NCBI RefSeq assembly: GCF_905220415.1
Contig: NC_059548.1
Coordinates: 8,248,501-8,312,500 of the forward strand
From: Colias croceus
Taxonomy: Eukaryota > Arthropoda > Insecta > Lepidoptera > Pieridae
Reading direction: 5' to 3'
Length of the DNA: 64,000 nt
The notes below the pieces were generated by a model. The model was not told the DNA's origin and searched no databases. It saw only the letters and a list, made by a program, of their open reading frames with translations. Positions 10,724-25,700 of the stretch are shown here, piece after piece (within the stretch, counting starts at the first letter, position 1; every line of letters starts with the position of its first letter). A program made the position numbers and the translations under genes.

Positions 10724-13700
10724 TTACAAATTTTCATTATCATCTAGAACTTTAAGGTGCCTAATAGCTCTAACATCAATGAGGGTATCTGAAGAACTCT
10801 TAGTGGTCGGAACGAATGATATGGCTCTGCGGGCTCGTTCCCCGTTGCGGAGTACTGGAGTCAGATCCTGGTAATAAATGTTTTATAAAAGATTTTTGAA
10901 CTGATGTAAAATAGGCGATGATCTAGATAGAGAAAGAGATTTTTGTCAATATGTTGCCCTTCTAAGATTACTCACGATGAATTTAATTACAAATATTTTT
11001 ATTTAATACTAGCGGTCCGCCCCGGCTTCGCCCGTGGTACATATTTCGCAATAAAAGGTAGCCTATGTTCTTTCTCAGGGTCTAAAGATTGTCTGTACCA
11101 AATTTCATATAAATCGGTCCAGTAGTTTATGTGTGAAAACCATACATACATACATAATTACAAACCTTTCCTCTTTATAATATTAGTATAGAAGAGTGGG
11201 AATATTATGATTATCAGTTAATCATCTCAGTTTAACGACTAACCCATACAATGTTTACAACAAGGACGAAAAAAGGACCTAATGTTACTAGGAAAATTTT
11301 ATAACCTCTATATTTTCTGAATTATTAGGTACAATTTAAAATGCAAACATAATCTTACTCGTAATTGAACATGGAGAGCATTAGCATTGTGTTCAGTCTT
11401 CTGTATCTTCTCCTGAGCCGCCCGCAGCTCGGAGTCCAACTTCTGTTTCTCTTGTTCCAGCTCTTTGAGACGACGTTCCGCTTCTGACAATTTGTTAATA
11501 TTTTTATTTTATACAATTTGTTATTAGAATTAAAAGCCTCGAAATTATCTAAATTTGGTAATTTTTGAAAGTATATTAGATCATTATTTTTTCATGTTGG
11601 GAGCCTAAGGTTACTTTGAATTTGTAAAATGTTGATTATGTTCAAAGAAATAATTTATGAGTTATAATTTTACTACTGCAATTTGATTGCAAATTGAAAA
11701 AAACTAGTTAAAGAAAAGTTTGTATGGCTAATGTTACTACTAAGTTATTGAAGGATGTCCTTACCTCTATATTGTGCTTCTTTTTCAGCTTGCAATAACT
11801 CAAACTGCTTTCTTTTAAGTCTTTCTTCTTCTAACATTCTGTTTTGTTCCTCTTGAAGCCTTTCTAATTCTTCTCTCCGTTCCCATTCTTCTGCTAGCAC
11901 TCTACAATTTTTAATCATTTTAGCAACGTAATCTTAATATATATAAATCTCGTGTCACAATGTTTGTCCTCAATGGACTCCTAAACCACTTAACCGATTA
12001 TAATAAAATTTGCACACCATGTGCAGTTCGATCCAACTTGAGAGATAGGATAGTTTAAACATGTAGGTACCACGGGCGAAGCCGGGGCGGACCACTAGTA
12101 GTTATATAGATAGTTTTATACACTGCCATTTTATTAAAAGAATCGTCTTACCAAGACCAAGACAAAAGTCAATTACTTTTTTGGATCTTCTATGAATTTT
12201 GTTCAAATACATATATTTTGGTTGAAAGTATGCTTATATTTTCTTATAAGTTGGGTTGGGATTTAAATATTTATTATCTTTACCTGGCTTGCAATGCCCT
12301 TACAATTTCTTCGTCTCTTTTAGCTTGAGTTTCTTCTTGCAATAGCCTTTCAAGTTCAGTCTGTGCGTGCTTCAGTTCTTCTAACTTTTTATTGTCTTGT
12401 TGTGCTAATTCCGCTAATTCCTGAAAAATAAAATAATTAATCATGACATTTTTAGAAACAGTTTATGAATTACTTTTGCTGTTATTTAATATTTTATCAA
12501 AAATGGTGTGAAAAATTGCCATATCATGTGGCCATATCCATCGTTTTATTTACCTGCATCTTGCATTATGTTTCAATTGATCTGAAAAGTTTCGTTAACA
12601 AGTTTACTTGTTCATTGTAGTGTTTGAGTAAAGTATAGGTACTATATCCCCGGATGTCTCGGGTTCGCGGGTAGTGGGGAACACAGTCACGCAGCAGCCT
12701 CGGGCGTGAGCGGACGTGTGTTTACCCTAGCTACTGGCGACGTAACGAGCCATTCCCATCCACTGCGTATACGAGTGTGAACTCGTATCTACATTTGGCG
12801 ACGAGGATAAAGGTCAGACTTATAATTTTAAATAATTATTCTTAGAATTTATAAAAATAAGGGAGGTAGATTACTAATGTTAATTACGTTACGTTTTGCT
12901 TTTGTTCAAGTCGTAAGCGATAAACATGATTTAGGCTTTGAGTTTGACACATAGGATGCGTACGTACGCGACGTCAAGGCACATAACTAAAACGTAACAC
13001 TAACCTGACGCCGCGCTAATATGTCAAATGTGTTGTACCAGTATATTTTCTATGGTTGTAATGCGCAGTAACTATACTGCTAAACAGATTACCAAGCGCC
13101 AGCGCTAGGTGTACCTACTCAGACGCTTGACGTCTAAAGTTATAATTTTCATAAAATTTATATTAGTGTCCGACAAAATATTTGCGTTCTAATGTATTTG
13201 AGTAAGTATATAATTATTGTAAAACGGATATTATTAGTTAGGAAAAAACCTAGCGTGTAAAAAATTATTGTATTATGATAATTCTTACTTATATACCTAC
13301 TCATGACACAAAAAATGATATTCTGCTAAATGATTTCTCTTTATAACATGCTCTTAATAGCTTCACCTACTTGTATTAAGTTAGTCCTTCAGACTAGATT
13401 TTAACCCATTTTGAACGGGCAGATTTGGTTCAGTATTCGCATACTTATCAGGGATCGGTGGTAATGCAATAGTTTCTTAAGTTAATGGTTTGCGAGTTTT
13501 TAGGCTACGCGTTGGTGTATAGGGCTTTGCTTAGCGAGGCACTAGTCAATCGGTGTGACATGAGCAGAGCGTGACACTAAAGCTACGCGGTGCTAAGTAC
13601 GTGCACTGTCTGCCAAAGTTATTATATTATGTAGTTACCAACATGAGGTTAAATAAGCCAAACAAAGCGGCCAATGATTTTGTATCATAAATTTTGTAGA

Positions 13701-16700
13701 TTGTATTAAATATTATGATTTAATAATGTAATTGCTGCGCTCTGTTTTATAATAGTAAATAATATGTACATTTAGAGGGCTGTAACTACTTATTATAAAT
13801 AATAATTATATTTTATAATATAGTCGGTATCAGAGCAATTATTAATAAATATGACATGATGATTTGTTTCGAAATAGAAAACTTTATGTGCCACCATAAA
13901 GAAAAAATGCAATTCTTAATAATCAAACAAAATTAAAAAGAAGAAAATATAGCAATAGCGGCAAAAAGGATTACTTACCGCAAAGCAGCAACCATTAATT
14001 GAAGGGTATGGCTGCTCAGAGGAGACCACGCGACTGTACGGATGCAATACTTTTCTAATAAATATTACCTATATGACACTGTGTTTTTCTAGCAGAGATA
14101 GAGACAGACATATATTTGTTTATATAATATGTTGTCGTAAAAAGTAAATGAAGACATAACTAATTCCTCTTCTACGTATTAGTTGTTCAAATATTATACT
14201 TAATTCATATAATATCCGCCTACTGTACCATAACCTCTGTATTAACCGTTATTTATTGTCTTTCTGTCAACTTCATCTGTGTGTACAATAAAGTATATTT
14301 ATTATTTATTATTATAACACTCTTTACGCGTGCACACTGCACAGTACCCGCTGTACACATTTGTATGGCCATAAAACTATTTAGAGTATTTAGTCGGAAG
14401 TTTTATGTAGGTACTACAACTTATACTTACTGGATACAAAATCTATTAACTGTACTGTAGTATCTTATAGCTATATAATTGTGTACCGACTAAATGAAAT
14501 AAAATAATATTATGTAAGTAGTTTCCAAAAGAAAGATATAACTTTATAATTGATCTACGCTTGATCTACGTATTTCGCTTAATATTAAGCATGCAATTGT
14601 AAATATTAATTTTATATTCGATAAATATATATACATTATACATACTGGCTGACCCGACAGGCGTTGTCTTAATTATGAATATGAACGGTCAAACGCGTAG
14701 TCTTCTAATTATTAAATAGCGCCATCTATTGAATACTTACTCAATCCAGTCAATAGATGCCGCACACAGAGAACTGACTGTCAAATAATTAAAAAAAAAA
14801 ATATATGTATATTTTTGCGACTATAAACTGAAATGTAACCTATCCTATCTTCAAGTTAGACGAGACTGCACACTGGGGGCAAATCAAATTTAAAATAATA
14901 ATAATGAATAAAATTATTGGTTTATGCAAGATGTATAGGCAGTACGAGCCTTCATTAAATGTAAATCGTGCGTGATTGGTTGTATAGGCAGTACGAGCCT
15001 TCATTAAATGTAAATCGTGCGTGATTGATTGTATAGGCAGTACGAGCCTTCATTAAATGTAAATCGTGCGTGATTGGTTGTATAGGCAGTACGAGCCTTC
15101 ATTAAATGTAAATCGTGCGTGATTGGTTGTATAGGCAGTACGAGCCTTCATTAAATGTAAATCGTGCGTGATTGGTTGTATAGGCAGTACGAGCCTTCAT
15201 TAAATGTAAATCGTGCGTGATTGGTGACATAGGCAGTACGAGCCTTCATTAAATGAAAATCGTGCGTGATTGGTGACATAGGCAGTACGAGCCTTCATTA
15301 AATGTAAATCGTGCGTGATTGGTGACATAGGCAGTACGAGCCTTCATTAAATGAAAATCGTGCGTGATTGGTTGTATAGGCAGTACGAGCCTTCATTAAA
15401 TGTAAATCGTGCGTGATTGGTTGTATAGGCAGTACGAGCCTTCATTAAATGTAAATCGTGCGTGATTGGTTGTATAGGCAGTACGAGCCTTCATTAAATG
15501 TAAATCGTGCGTGATTGGTTGTGTAGGCAGTACGAGCCTTCATTAAATGTAAATCGTGCGTGATTGGTTGTATAGGCAGTACGAGCCTTCATTAAATGTA
15601 AATCGTGCGTGATTGGTTGTATAGGCAGTACGAGCCTTCATTAAATGTAAATCGTGCGTGATTGGTGACATAGGCAGTACGAGCCTTCATTAAATGAAAA
15701 TCGTGCGTGATTGGTGACATAGGCAGTACGAGCCTTCATTAAATGTAAATCGTGCGTGATTGGTGACATAGGCTGTACGAGCCTTCATTAAATGTAAATC
15801 GTGCGTGATTGGTGACATAGGCTGTACGAGCCTTCATAAATTGTAAATCGTGCGTTATTTGTTATATAGGCTATATAAATGGCCTTCATAAATGGTAAAT
15901 TGTACGTAATTGTTAGCTGTAGGCAGTATGAGCCTTCATTATATTAATGTAAAGCATACGTACTGGTGTTATCACATGAAATCAAACCTGATTTTAGGTT
16001 GTGCCTATTGGACTAAAGAATGACTAACTTACTTTCCCTCCTGGTATACTCGACCTAGAAGATGACAATACAACACTTGCTTTTTGTTGGAAAAGATGGA
16101 AAGGGTGTTCTTGGATTTTCTTGGATGCGCGAAAGGCGCCGAAAAGAATAGGGCCACTTTGTTATTGTTAAGTGGATCTGAGTTACAGGAGACTATTTAC
16201 AGTCTACCTGAAATATATGTAATTGATTCTGAAGGAGTCGGTGTAGTTATTTGCCACAGCTATAGGAAAATAAGACGAGAAGCTACAATGGGGAGTCTAT
16301 GTTAGCACTGCCGCTGCTAGGACACCAGCTCAGCTGCGTACAGTTCGGAACATGAGGCATCATTTCATGGATAAAGATACGACTAGATTGGTTTATTAAC
16401 TACTTTCATGGCATAAGGTTACTATGGGGCTGGCTTGGCTTGGCAGCAGATATTGAAACTGTTTTTATATTACACAAATGGTCCATACGCATTTATATAA
16501 ATTACGTGCTCGGGACTCACTAAGAGATACTGGCATCCTTACTGTACCTTCACAGTATATAATTAAATTTTAATAACGTTTTAAATATACGCAATAATAC
16601 TGACTTATACTCAAGAGAAGGAGATGGACATTGTTATCACATAAGGAACAAAAATAAAATTGACATGTTATTTTTCCGGCTATCTAATGGGTCAAGATAT

Positions 16701-19700
16701 AATATATATAACTCTTTTGGAATAGAACTCCTGATAGAATTAAAGAGTTTAATATTGGTAATTTTAAAACTTAAATATAAAACGTATTAGTTCAGTGAGC
16801 CTAGTACAGCATTAAGGAATATAATATGTATTATGGAGAATGAAAAGCCATGGAGGCTTGTCGCGTGGGATCCACGGGACAGTTCCTTGGCATCATCATT
16901 ATGTTATATTTACATACCCTACTGTTATGTTAAATTAAAATGTAATATTGTCATGATGTTAGAGGAGCAGCTAAAGAGTTTCTTGCCGGTTCCATTCATG
17001 GATGCTGCTTTCCGAATTGGTGGTAAAGTGTGAAATTATGTTACGACGGTTCAAAAGAGCTTCTAGAAGAAGTCTTATTGAATGAATAAATGTTGAGTTT
17101 GTGTTTTTAATTATCGAAAGGTACATGTTCAACAAACATAACATAACATAACAGGAAGAAGGAGAGATATTCGAGAAGTTGTAGGAAAACTGCGGAACCA
17201 AGCTGGAAAGTTGAATATACAAACAAGCTCGGAAGAACAACTGATGAAATGAAATTCTTTTGGAAAACAAGGACATTCTCTGGAAGACAAAAAATAAAGA
17301 TAAAAAATAAAGATAAAATTTCCTCTCGGTTGAATAACGAACAAGAATTTTACAATTCCGATGTTAGGGACAGGAATTAAAAAACAATAGAAAATAACAT
17401 ACAGATAGAAAGAGGTGATTTTGAGGTCAATAACAGGTGATAAAGTATATGTAAAGGAGATGTAGAATCAACAAAGCTAAAAACAGTGTAATATTTATGG
17501 CTATTAAAATATATAATAAAATACCGGACAATTTCAAGGAACTACCAGTAAATCTTTTCAAAAATAAACTGACGAACTGGCTAATGTTAAAACAATTTTA
17601 TGACATCGAAGAATTTATGACTTTGAAGTGAGAAGATTGTGTGATAAGTGTGTGATTTAATCGTGTAAATCGTAGTGCGTTCGTGTAATTGTGAAAATTG
17701 AATTGTGCGTATATTTAAATAATAATTAGACTAATCAACTTTCTGTTTAATATTTGCACACCCAATCAATGGGTATTGGGTAGAATGTGTTAGCCACATA
17801 ATATTGTAATTTAAAGATCTATAATTTGTACTACATTCTTGCAAATAAATATAATTTGAATTTGATGAAGAAGCGTAACAAACTGACAGCAAACTTTAAA
17901 TCAACTCGAAACAGTGTAGAACGATTAGAAGGTGGATAGGTACTTACTTGTCAGAAATGTGGATACTAGCCAAAAGCATAGAAGTAATGTGACTTAATAA
18001 AAACGGAGGGGGAATGGAATGGAAGCGGTCCAGAAAGTTCAGGATAGAGGTGGAGACAACGGTGATGTAAATGAAAGCGAAGAATACCGCTAATGAAATA
18101 CCTAACTAAATCAGTCTGATAGCTTTCTATAATGTATGTTTGTTGTAAACAATTATATTTAAATAAAAGAAAAAATAGAATAAGGAAGGGATGTAGTGTT
18201 TGAGTAAAGTATAGGTACTATATCCCCGGATGTCTCGGGTTCGCGGGTAGTGGGGAACACAGTCACGCAGCAGCCTCGGGTGTGAGCGGACGTGTGTTTA
18301 CCCTAGCTACTGGCGACGTAACGAGCCATTCCCATCCACTGCGTATACGAGTGTGAACTCGTATCTACATTCATGACACAATTTCTACAAAAATATACGA
18401 AGTAAGTTACTATCTACTGTTTATATCTATTAGCAATACGATCTCATATTTTACACTGTTAGATCCCGTTGCCATGGCAACGAATAAACAAACAGTACCT
18501 GTGCCTGCGCCTCCGCCGCGAGTCTCGCGCGCACCTCGTGCTGCAGGCGCGCCCTGGTGTCGCGCACCTCCTGCTCGCGCCGCGCCCCCGCGCCCCGCCG
18601 CCCCGCGCGCGCCCGCCGCTGGTACCCCTCCGCGCCCCCGGACACTGCGGCCGCTTGCCGCAGCGCGGATACCCATTGGAGACGGCTCCTTAGAAAAAGA
18701 AGAGTTGTGGTATAACACAAGCCAATAAAATCGTAAACAATGTTGTTGTGTCCTCCTAAGACACTGATTAGAGCTAGCGCGCAAGAGCAACTTTTGTCTC
18801 CGCAACTATTTTGTCTCATCAACTCCATAGGCTAGTAAGAAAGTGCGCGCACGTAGCGACGCAACTTCCTATAGAGTTGATGGGAGAGACAAAATAGTTG
18901 CGGAGACAAAAGTTGCTCTTGCGCGCTAGCTCTTAGGTGTATTTTGGTGGTGGACGGTATCTTGTTTTGCTAATGTACTGTACGTAGTAGTCCTTTGTGA
19001 TAAGATTGTATTTTTTAAATGTGAGATCGTAGCAATAGCTATTTTTAAATCATCATGGGAAAAATTGAAAATGATTTTTCCGACATTTTTTTAGATTAAT
19101 TTTTAAAAAGTATGTTCAAACAATTAATAGATTCCGCCAATTTCAAATTGGTATTTTACTATTTGTTGCGATGCAAAACGAACAATTTTAATAGTTTATA
19201 ATCGACTTACTTATGATCCTGTGTTCCAAACTCGAAAGTTCGTTCCGGAGTGATCAACTGAAACTTCTGTATCTTGCCATCTCCCACTGCGGCTTCAACA
19301 GAGCAGTACTCGTCAATATTAATTCTGCCACATTGGTCCTTTTGTGAAGAACTTTTGTAATATGTTAGAGCACAGGGCTGCAGGACACACCAGTACTCTC
19401 GCATTGTTGGAAGAAGGTAACCGCGTTTGAAGAGATAGCCCTGGAAGTTTTGAACCATTAAATATATGGAACGATTGTTTAAAAAAAGTAGTTTAAAAGA
19501 TACCCAGTTTTCAAGCTCCTAAAAATCAATTATTCCATGGATAGAAAATAAGGAAAAATATATTTAAAAAAAATTGAAGAGGGCTCTTGGTACTTGTGTG
19601 AAATGAGCTCAATCGAATGCAATAAAACTTTTCTTATTGATTCTACTTTCAGGAAACTTTATCTTAATAATTACCTTTTTAATAATATCTTCTATAAACA

Positions 19701-22700
19701 CGTCATATATTTCAGCGACCGCTTCGACCAGAGCTTCAGAATGTAACTGCTGGTCACAGCAATACTTCGCTTCGAGAACTGCCAAGAAAGCTGCCCACTT
19801 GAAATGGCCTATAGAAGAGCCTAATGCTTCCCAGTCGGCTGCGTCCCATCGTAACCCAAGACAGTGGACAAGTTGTTCAGCAACTAGACCTGCTTCTGAT
19901 GGTTGCAGAACTACCTGCAAAATGAAAAATATATGCAGTTACAATATTATATTTCTGGGTCTGTTGTAGGGGCAGTTGAAGATGCTATCGATCAAAGATT
20001 ATTATAGGTACAATATTTTTTTAAATAATTTTTTACTATAAAACTTGTTAAATGGACGAAGGACATCTTTTGCTTGTGCAAGTTGTATCAGGTTTTCCAG
20101 AATTGGTTTCCTGAATGGTTTTATCATTATCGACCAAAAGTAAAAGTACAAAAATAAATGAAAGTAGACACAATGTTCATTGGTATATTTATGAGGCTGA
20201 CAAACAATAAAAAGTTCGAACGACACTTTAAAGATCATATCATAATAGGAATAAACTCATGAAGGTTAATTCGGTGTTTATGACCGCAGATTCTTATTTT
20301 CACGGTTACTTATAACCACCAAGGTTTAAATCTGCACGTATACTCGTTACATCGATTATTTTTAAGTAAAATTATGCATACTTGAAACTTGATAAATAAA
20401 ATTTAGTTAATCATTTTTATTTAAAAGACGCCAAACAAAAATTTGTTGAATTTCGTTTTCTTAATAGATACGTCTAGTAGTAGTTATTATGCTTTATCTT
20501 TAATCTCTACTATATTTTTGTTCAGTGAGAAAGAACGTACGATGCTTTTATATTGTCACATTTACTTTTTTTGTATAGATAAGTAGGTACTTTTGCAGTC
20601 GACCCAGTTGGTGTGTCATCTCCGCTTTTAAGGTATTCCTAATTTGGAGCAACATTTTTTGCATGTTTTTTAAGTATAAGTAATTAGAAAATGCTAGTGA
20701 GTGCAACAATTTTACAGAATTACTTAACTTTTAAAAGCACACTGCATTTGTTATGTTAATAAACATTGGATTATTAATGCTTTTGTGTCATATCATCAAT
20801 CCATTTACCACGAATTGTAATTAGGACAATAAAAATTCTACGGAGCCATGAGATGTGAATGACCGAAGTTAAACATGTGGCTTGCAAGTGGGAGTCATGG
20901 CTAATTAGCGTATATTATATTACGCTATGACGTCTTCAGAGTTGTATTGTTATTGTAATGAGTGTGATGCCTCTTGCGACGTTCGCGTAGGCACTAACCG
21001 TTAGTCAATCTGTGACTATGGATTTAGTGATTATATAGAAGTAGAATTACATTTTTTGGACAAAATAAGAAAATATATATTTTTTTAAGCTATTGCATAG
21101 CTTTTATCGCGGGCCTTAAGCGCGGGGACCGAATCGAGAAATTCCGTAACGAAAAACCTCACGCTCCCCACTCCGACGGGCGGAGGTGTGGCTTGAAGGT
21201 GTGGAGGAAGGAAGGTGGAATTCCTCCATCGAAAAAGAGAGAATTGACGACTAGTCTACTCGACTGGCCGGCCGTTAAGGCCCCAATGGATGATGTCGGA
21301 AAGTTACCTACATACTTATATAGCTCTGTAACGAAAAAATTTCGATTGCGCGATTCAGAGCGATGTGTCGCTACAAAGGCATATCATGCAATAGCTTTAC
21401 CGCGGCAGTCCTCGGTGCCGGTCCTCATTTTTTTTAAAGAATCGAATAAAACGTGAATAAAATTTTCGAATGTATTTTTTTGTAACTAGGTAACTTTAAG
21501 TTTTTCTATTCAATCAAACCCAATAAATAAATCTCAGATTCACATAACATCGATACATTTCTGTACAGGGATATAAGGAACAGAATGACCTCCACATCGC
21601 GTGCCAATTCGCTCTTACAATAACGGTCAATAAATTAACCTCTGATAAAGTACTTACAACATAACGGTTCGTATCATCAGCGTCTTGCACCAGATCCGCG
21701 AGGAGGCAGAATATCCTGAAGAGTTTGAACACGGAGTCATCGTTGAAGATCGGCTTGTCGCGGGTTAGAAGATTCTTTCGGCACACGAACCAGCATACCT
21801 GAGAAAAAGTTAGTTCCAAGTTTTGAAACGGACAACGAAAAGTCCTTTGTGGCATGGATAGAACAAATCTATACACATTTTTATGCTAAAGGGACAAAAA
21901 TCGTAGCTTCACCTAGCCTTATGACGATAGGGTGTGTCGCAAATGTGTGCGTTATAAAGAAATCGATCTACGAACCAATAGGTGCGTCTTGGCACTGATC
22001 CTCAAAGATATACTTTTGGTAGATATTTAATTGATTATAAAGAAGTTATAACTCAAAACATTGCAGCAAAAATTCCTAAATTGGTAGTTATATATAATAT
22101 AATTGTGGTTTGTACGATAGCAGGAAATGCGGGCGATAAAGGACAACGACGATCTAATTTATTGCATCAAGTATAAAATACATTCCAAGTTCTTTTCAAC
22201 CTTAGTGGATTGTGTATTCTGACGATATATTTTTAACAATACTTCTTTTATTATAGAAAAAAATTAAGTGGCTATGTCAAGACTTTCAAATTCGTTCAAA
22301 CGCAGTTTTGCAAGGTCTCAGGGTGATTTAATTTCGTCACGTTACGGATGATCTATGACCTATGTAATGACTATTTTTAAATGGTAGTCTTTATACTTCT
22401 ACTTTAGTTACATAAATAGTACAAATTCAAGAATGGGGTATTATATAATTTCAAACTACTATCAATTATTTATTCATACATTTGCCGTTCTCATTAATCA
22501 TTACAAAATCCCCTAAAATTAAAATCATGTCAATAAATCCATCAAGAAAACGTACCTCACTAATTTTCTTCTCAAATTCCCGAGCAACAGGCAAGGTGAC
22601 AGTCTTCGGCAGTGAGCTGAACACCTCATGCTGGAGGTAGTAGCGGAACTCGTCGAAGGTCAGCTCTTGTGATGACCTGAAGTGGTCTAGACCTTTCTCC

Positions 22701-25700
22701 ACTCCGTATAAGTCTAGAAGCGTGCCGATGTTTGCTGTTAGGACCTGCGGGAGGAATGGAATTTAAAACATTGTTGTATTAGATATGTTTCTTATACCTA
22801 TGCAGCTACTTTTTGTAATAGTGTGCTCTGCATCTTACACTCGAAAAATATACTTACTATTTTATATTTTTATTGTTTTCTATTCTTTACATAAAAGTAA
22901 GTTTTTAATTCTGGAATCTTAAATAAAGACTCAAATAGTATAAAAAAAATTCAAAAGTTCATCTAAATATTATGTACTGAAGATATCTACGAGACTACAA
23001 ACCTACCTAATTGTTACTTTATCTTTGAAAGCAATTTGGGAGCAAAAAATAAATTAAAAGTTGTACCGTCTAGATACATCATAAAGCTCTAGTCACAGAA
23101 CATCAATTAGATCATACAAGTTATAGGTAATTATATCTAACTGGTATCGTATAATCAAAGTATTGATTAGCAATACACTATATTAATAAAAAAAAAACTT
23201 CGCGCCAATCCCAACTATCATTGCATTTTACACTGCAATGCAAGGCGGATGTAACACAAGAAATAAGTAATCCATTAAGAATCTTTATTCTTTACGAGTG
23301 GACTCGGCCAAGATGCATGTATGTCAAGGCTTGAAGGCCGGTTCCTGGTAACTGACTTATCAATATAAATTACGATCGCCATTTTATTTGTAAACCAGAC
23401 GCATTTTATTTAATGTGAGATATGGTTTGGTTACTTTGCCGTATAATTTACAACTACCCGGTCGATTTATTGAGTTCAGATTTCCCCATTGTTTTAAATT
23501 ACAATGTAAATACCTAATAATGTTGTTTATTGCTTGTGTTCGATGAACTTGCCATACAAACTTCTTTGGAGCGTAGGTAAAGTTGTTATTTCATTACTTT
23601 TATATGGGCTCAATGTCCAAAAAATAAATTTAGAAACCTCTAAATTGATGTACCTAATTGGTATGTTATAAATATAATACTTAACGTAGGAAATAACGTA
23701 GCATTTAGATCAAATATTACACTAAACGGAGCTAGTCGGTAGCTCATTCTACAAATGTGGAAAAGTTGCCAAAGCAATGCCATATATTATGAAATATGAA
23801 TTAAGTTTGTGCATAAGACGTCAGTTTTGGCGACTCTCCCATTATTAATTTTCCTGCATGGCCAAGTAGGTCATAGGTTGCCGACCGTTCAAGGCTTCTG
23901 GTTGAGTTTTATGCCTCCAGTGACGATGGGACCAGATATAGTGACTATAATGGCAAAGATAGACTTCTAGATCTAAATTATAATCTTATACTTACCTACT
24001 TGGCTACTAACTATGTAGCAAAAAATCATATATTATGTAGGTATAATTAGTAGCTTGTTTTCGTAAATTTACAAGAGTGCTGTCCATTTTCGCTTATCAC
24101 TTATCACTATGAACAACTGAGAAACATTACCTACTGAAGGAATAATTAGGTAGATGACAGATTGTGTGTTTTTGTAGTCATAGTTCGTGGAAAATGATCC
24201 ATCTTCACGTAATAATACTAACAGAGCTATTACGTTGTTTTGCTTTCCTTTTATGGCTGTAGTTGATGTATTACGAATTTGATACCTGCGAAGAATGTTT
24301 TTAATTTTTAATTGAAGTAGTTTTACTATACCTACGTACAACTTAAAATGGCACCATTTTCATTTTTTTATCTATGTACAATGTACATGATATTGCTTTA
24401 ATTTCAAAATATGGCTAGACAGCAGTGGTTTTCAATAAATAAAAATATCCTAGATTGGACTGGAAGAAATTTTATTGTAGTTAAATTAAATATTGTAAAC
24501 CAAGAAGCCCTATTTTGTTTTCCAAATATACATGCTGCTTTCGTCATAATCTGTTACATAGGTACCTTATGAACTATCTAAATGTAGATAACTAGATTGC
24601 TATTCGAAAAGCGGTTTACTACGCAATAGGACTTCGCACTTAGATGATTCATCAATTGATGTTTTGTAATGTTTGCTACAACAATCGATTAAAAGCATTA
24701 AAGGATTACCACTTAGCAGCTAAATTAATGCAACTAAAAGCTGTTAATAATTATTTGATGCAACATTATTTTTGTTTATCGGTAACATTTCGGTTTTTAG
24801 TTTTTGGGTTAATTAATAATGGAACAATGTATACTTAAAATAATTATTGTATTTGTATGTAGTTATTTTCGTGGACATTTTATTTGCATTTACAATTCAA
24901 TACAATATTCAATTAATTACTTAGGTACATTACGTAGTGTCACTAGTCCATAAGTACCTACCTAGATGATTTATAACGCAATTTAAGCATACGTAAATTA
25001 GATTGAATAAATGCAATTTACACTAATGTTCCTACTAGCTACAAAAAAACCTACTAATGTTTTGAGATGCGTATTTACTATGTAAGTGACTACTGACTAC
25101 TTAATAAAACTACATACCTAGTTTAAAATGCACAACTTTATCCGGTTTACGTGCATGCAAATATTTATTGAACAAACATGATTTATAGTAGATAGGTAGT
25201 GGTTTAGTTTAATTAGCAAATACACGAGTTAGCTTGTGACTATCTAGATAGTAATAATTCTACATTTTTTTATTTACTTCACATACATATGTAAATTACT
25301 TCGCAAAATTGAAGCGGTTCGAATTGGGGAGTGCCTGGCGATCTGCACTACAGGCTACGGCCTATCGCAGACACCAGTCCTCTTAGTTTATGTTTACTTG
25401 TACTTTTGTTAATTTAGTTATAAGTTTGTTGAGGAAAAATAAATGATTTATTTATTTATTATTATTTTGTAGATTTCTTATTCTTTTAAAATCTGTACTA
25501 TAATATTTTTAAAGACAACGTTAGGGTGTTATGGGGTTTACCATGATGTCGACTAAAGCAGTATTTTTTCCTGCGTGGAAAAATGATAGCGCTGCGCTCT
25601 ATAAAGGTCGTTTTGCACCATCACTTTCTCACATTGGAGATATCTGGGTAATCCACTTGGTAATTGTTATTAATTATGTGAAAGAGGAGCATTTTTAAAT

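Larger units (their letters stand above)
12616..18369 (+). mobile_element. Nonautonomous LTR retrotransposon (LARD-like), nearly identical LTRs
   Basis: Two direct 178-bp repeats (12616-12793 and 18192-18369) begin TGTAGTG, end TCTACA, and are bracketed by the 5-bp duplication TTCAT (12611-12615 and 18370-18374). A primer-binding-like TTTGGCGACGAGGAT follows the left LTR and a purine tract AAGGAAGGGA precedes the right LTR, so it reads on the + strand, antisense to SWAP70. The two LTRs differ at one visible site (C at 12705, T at 18281). The 5.4 kb interior has no long ORF. It holds a decayed gag segment, a 49-bp tandem array, a LINE 3' fragment and a Helitron-like fragment. It therefore moved recently although already non-coding, and must have used proteins from another element, probably Ty3/Gypsy-type. 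Confidence 0.9.

Noticed and set aside
14937..15960. Regular 49-bp repeats looked at as a CRISPR array
   Set aside because: Units are contiguous with no unique spacers, lie inside an LTR retrotransposon, and the DNA is animal.
18469..18728. Pro/Arg/Ala-rich + strand open frames
   Set aside because: They are antisense shadows of the GC-rich SWAP70 exon 6, whose - strand frame fits the splice phase and the family.
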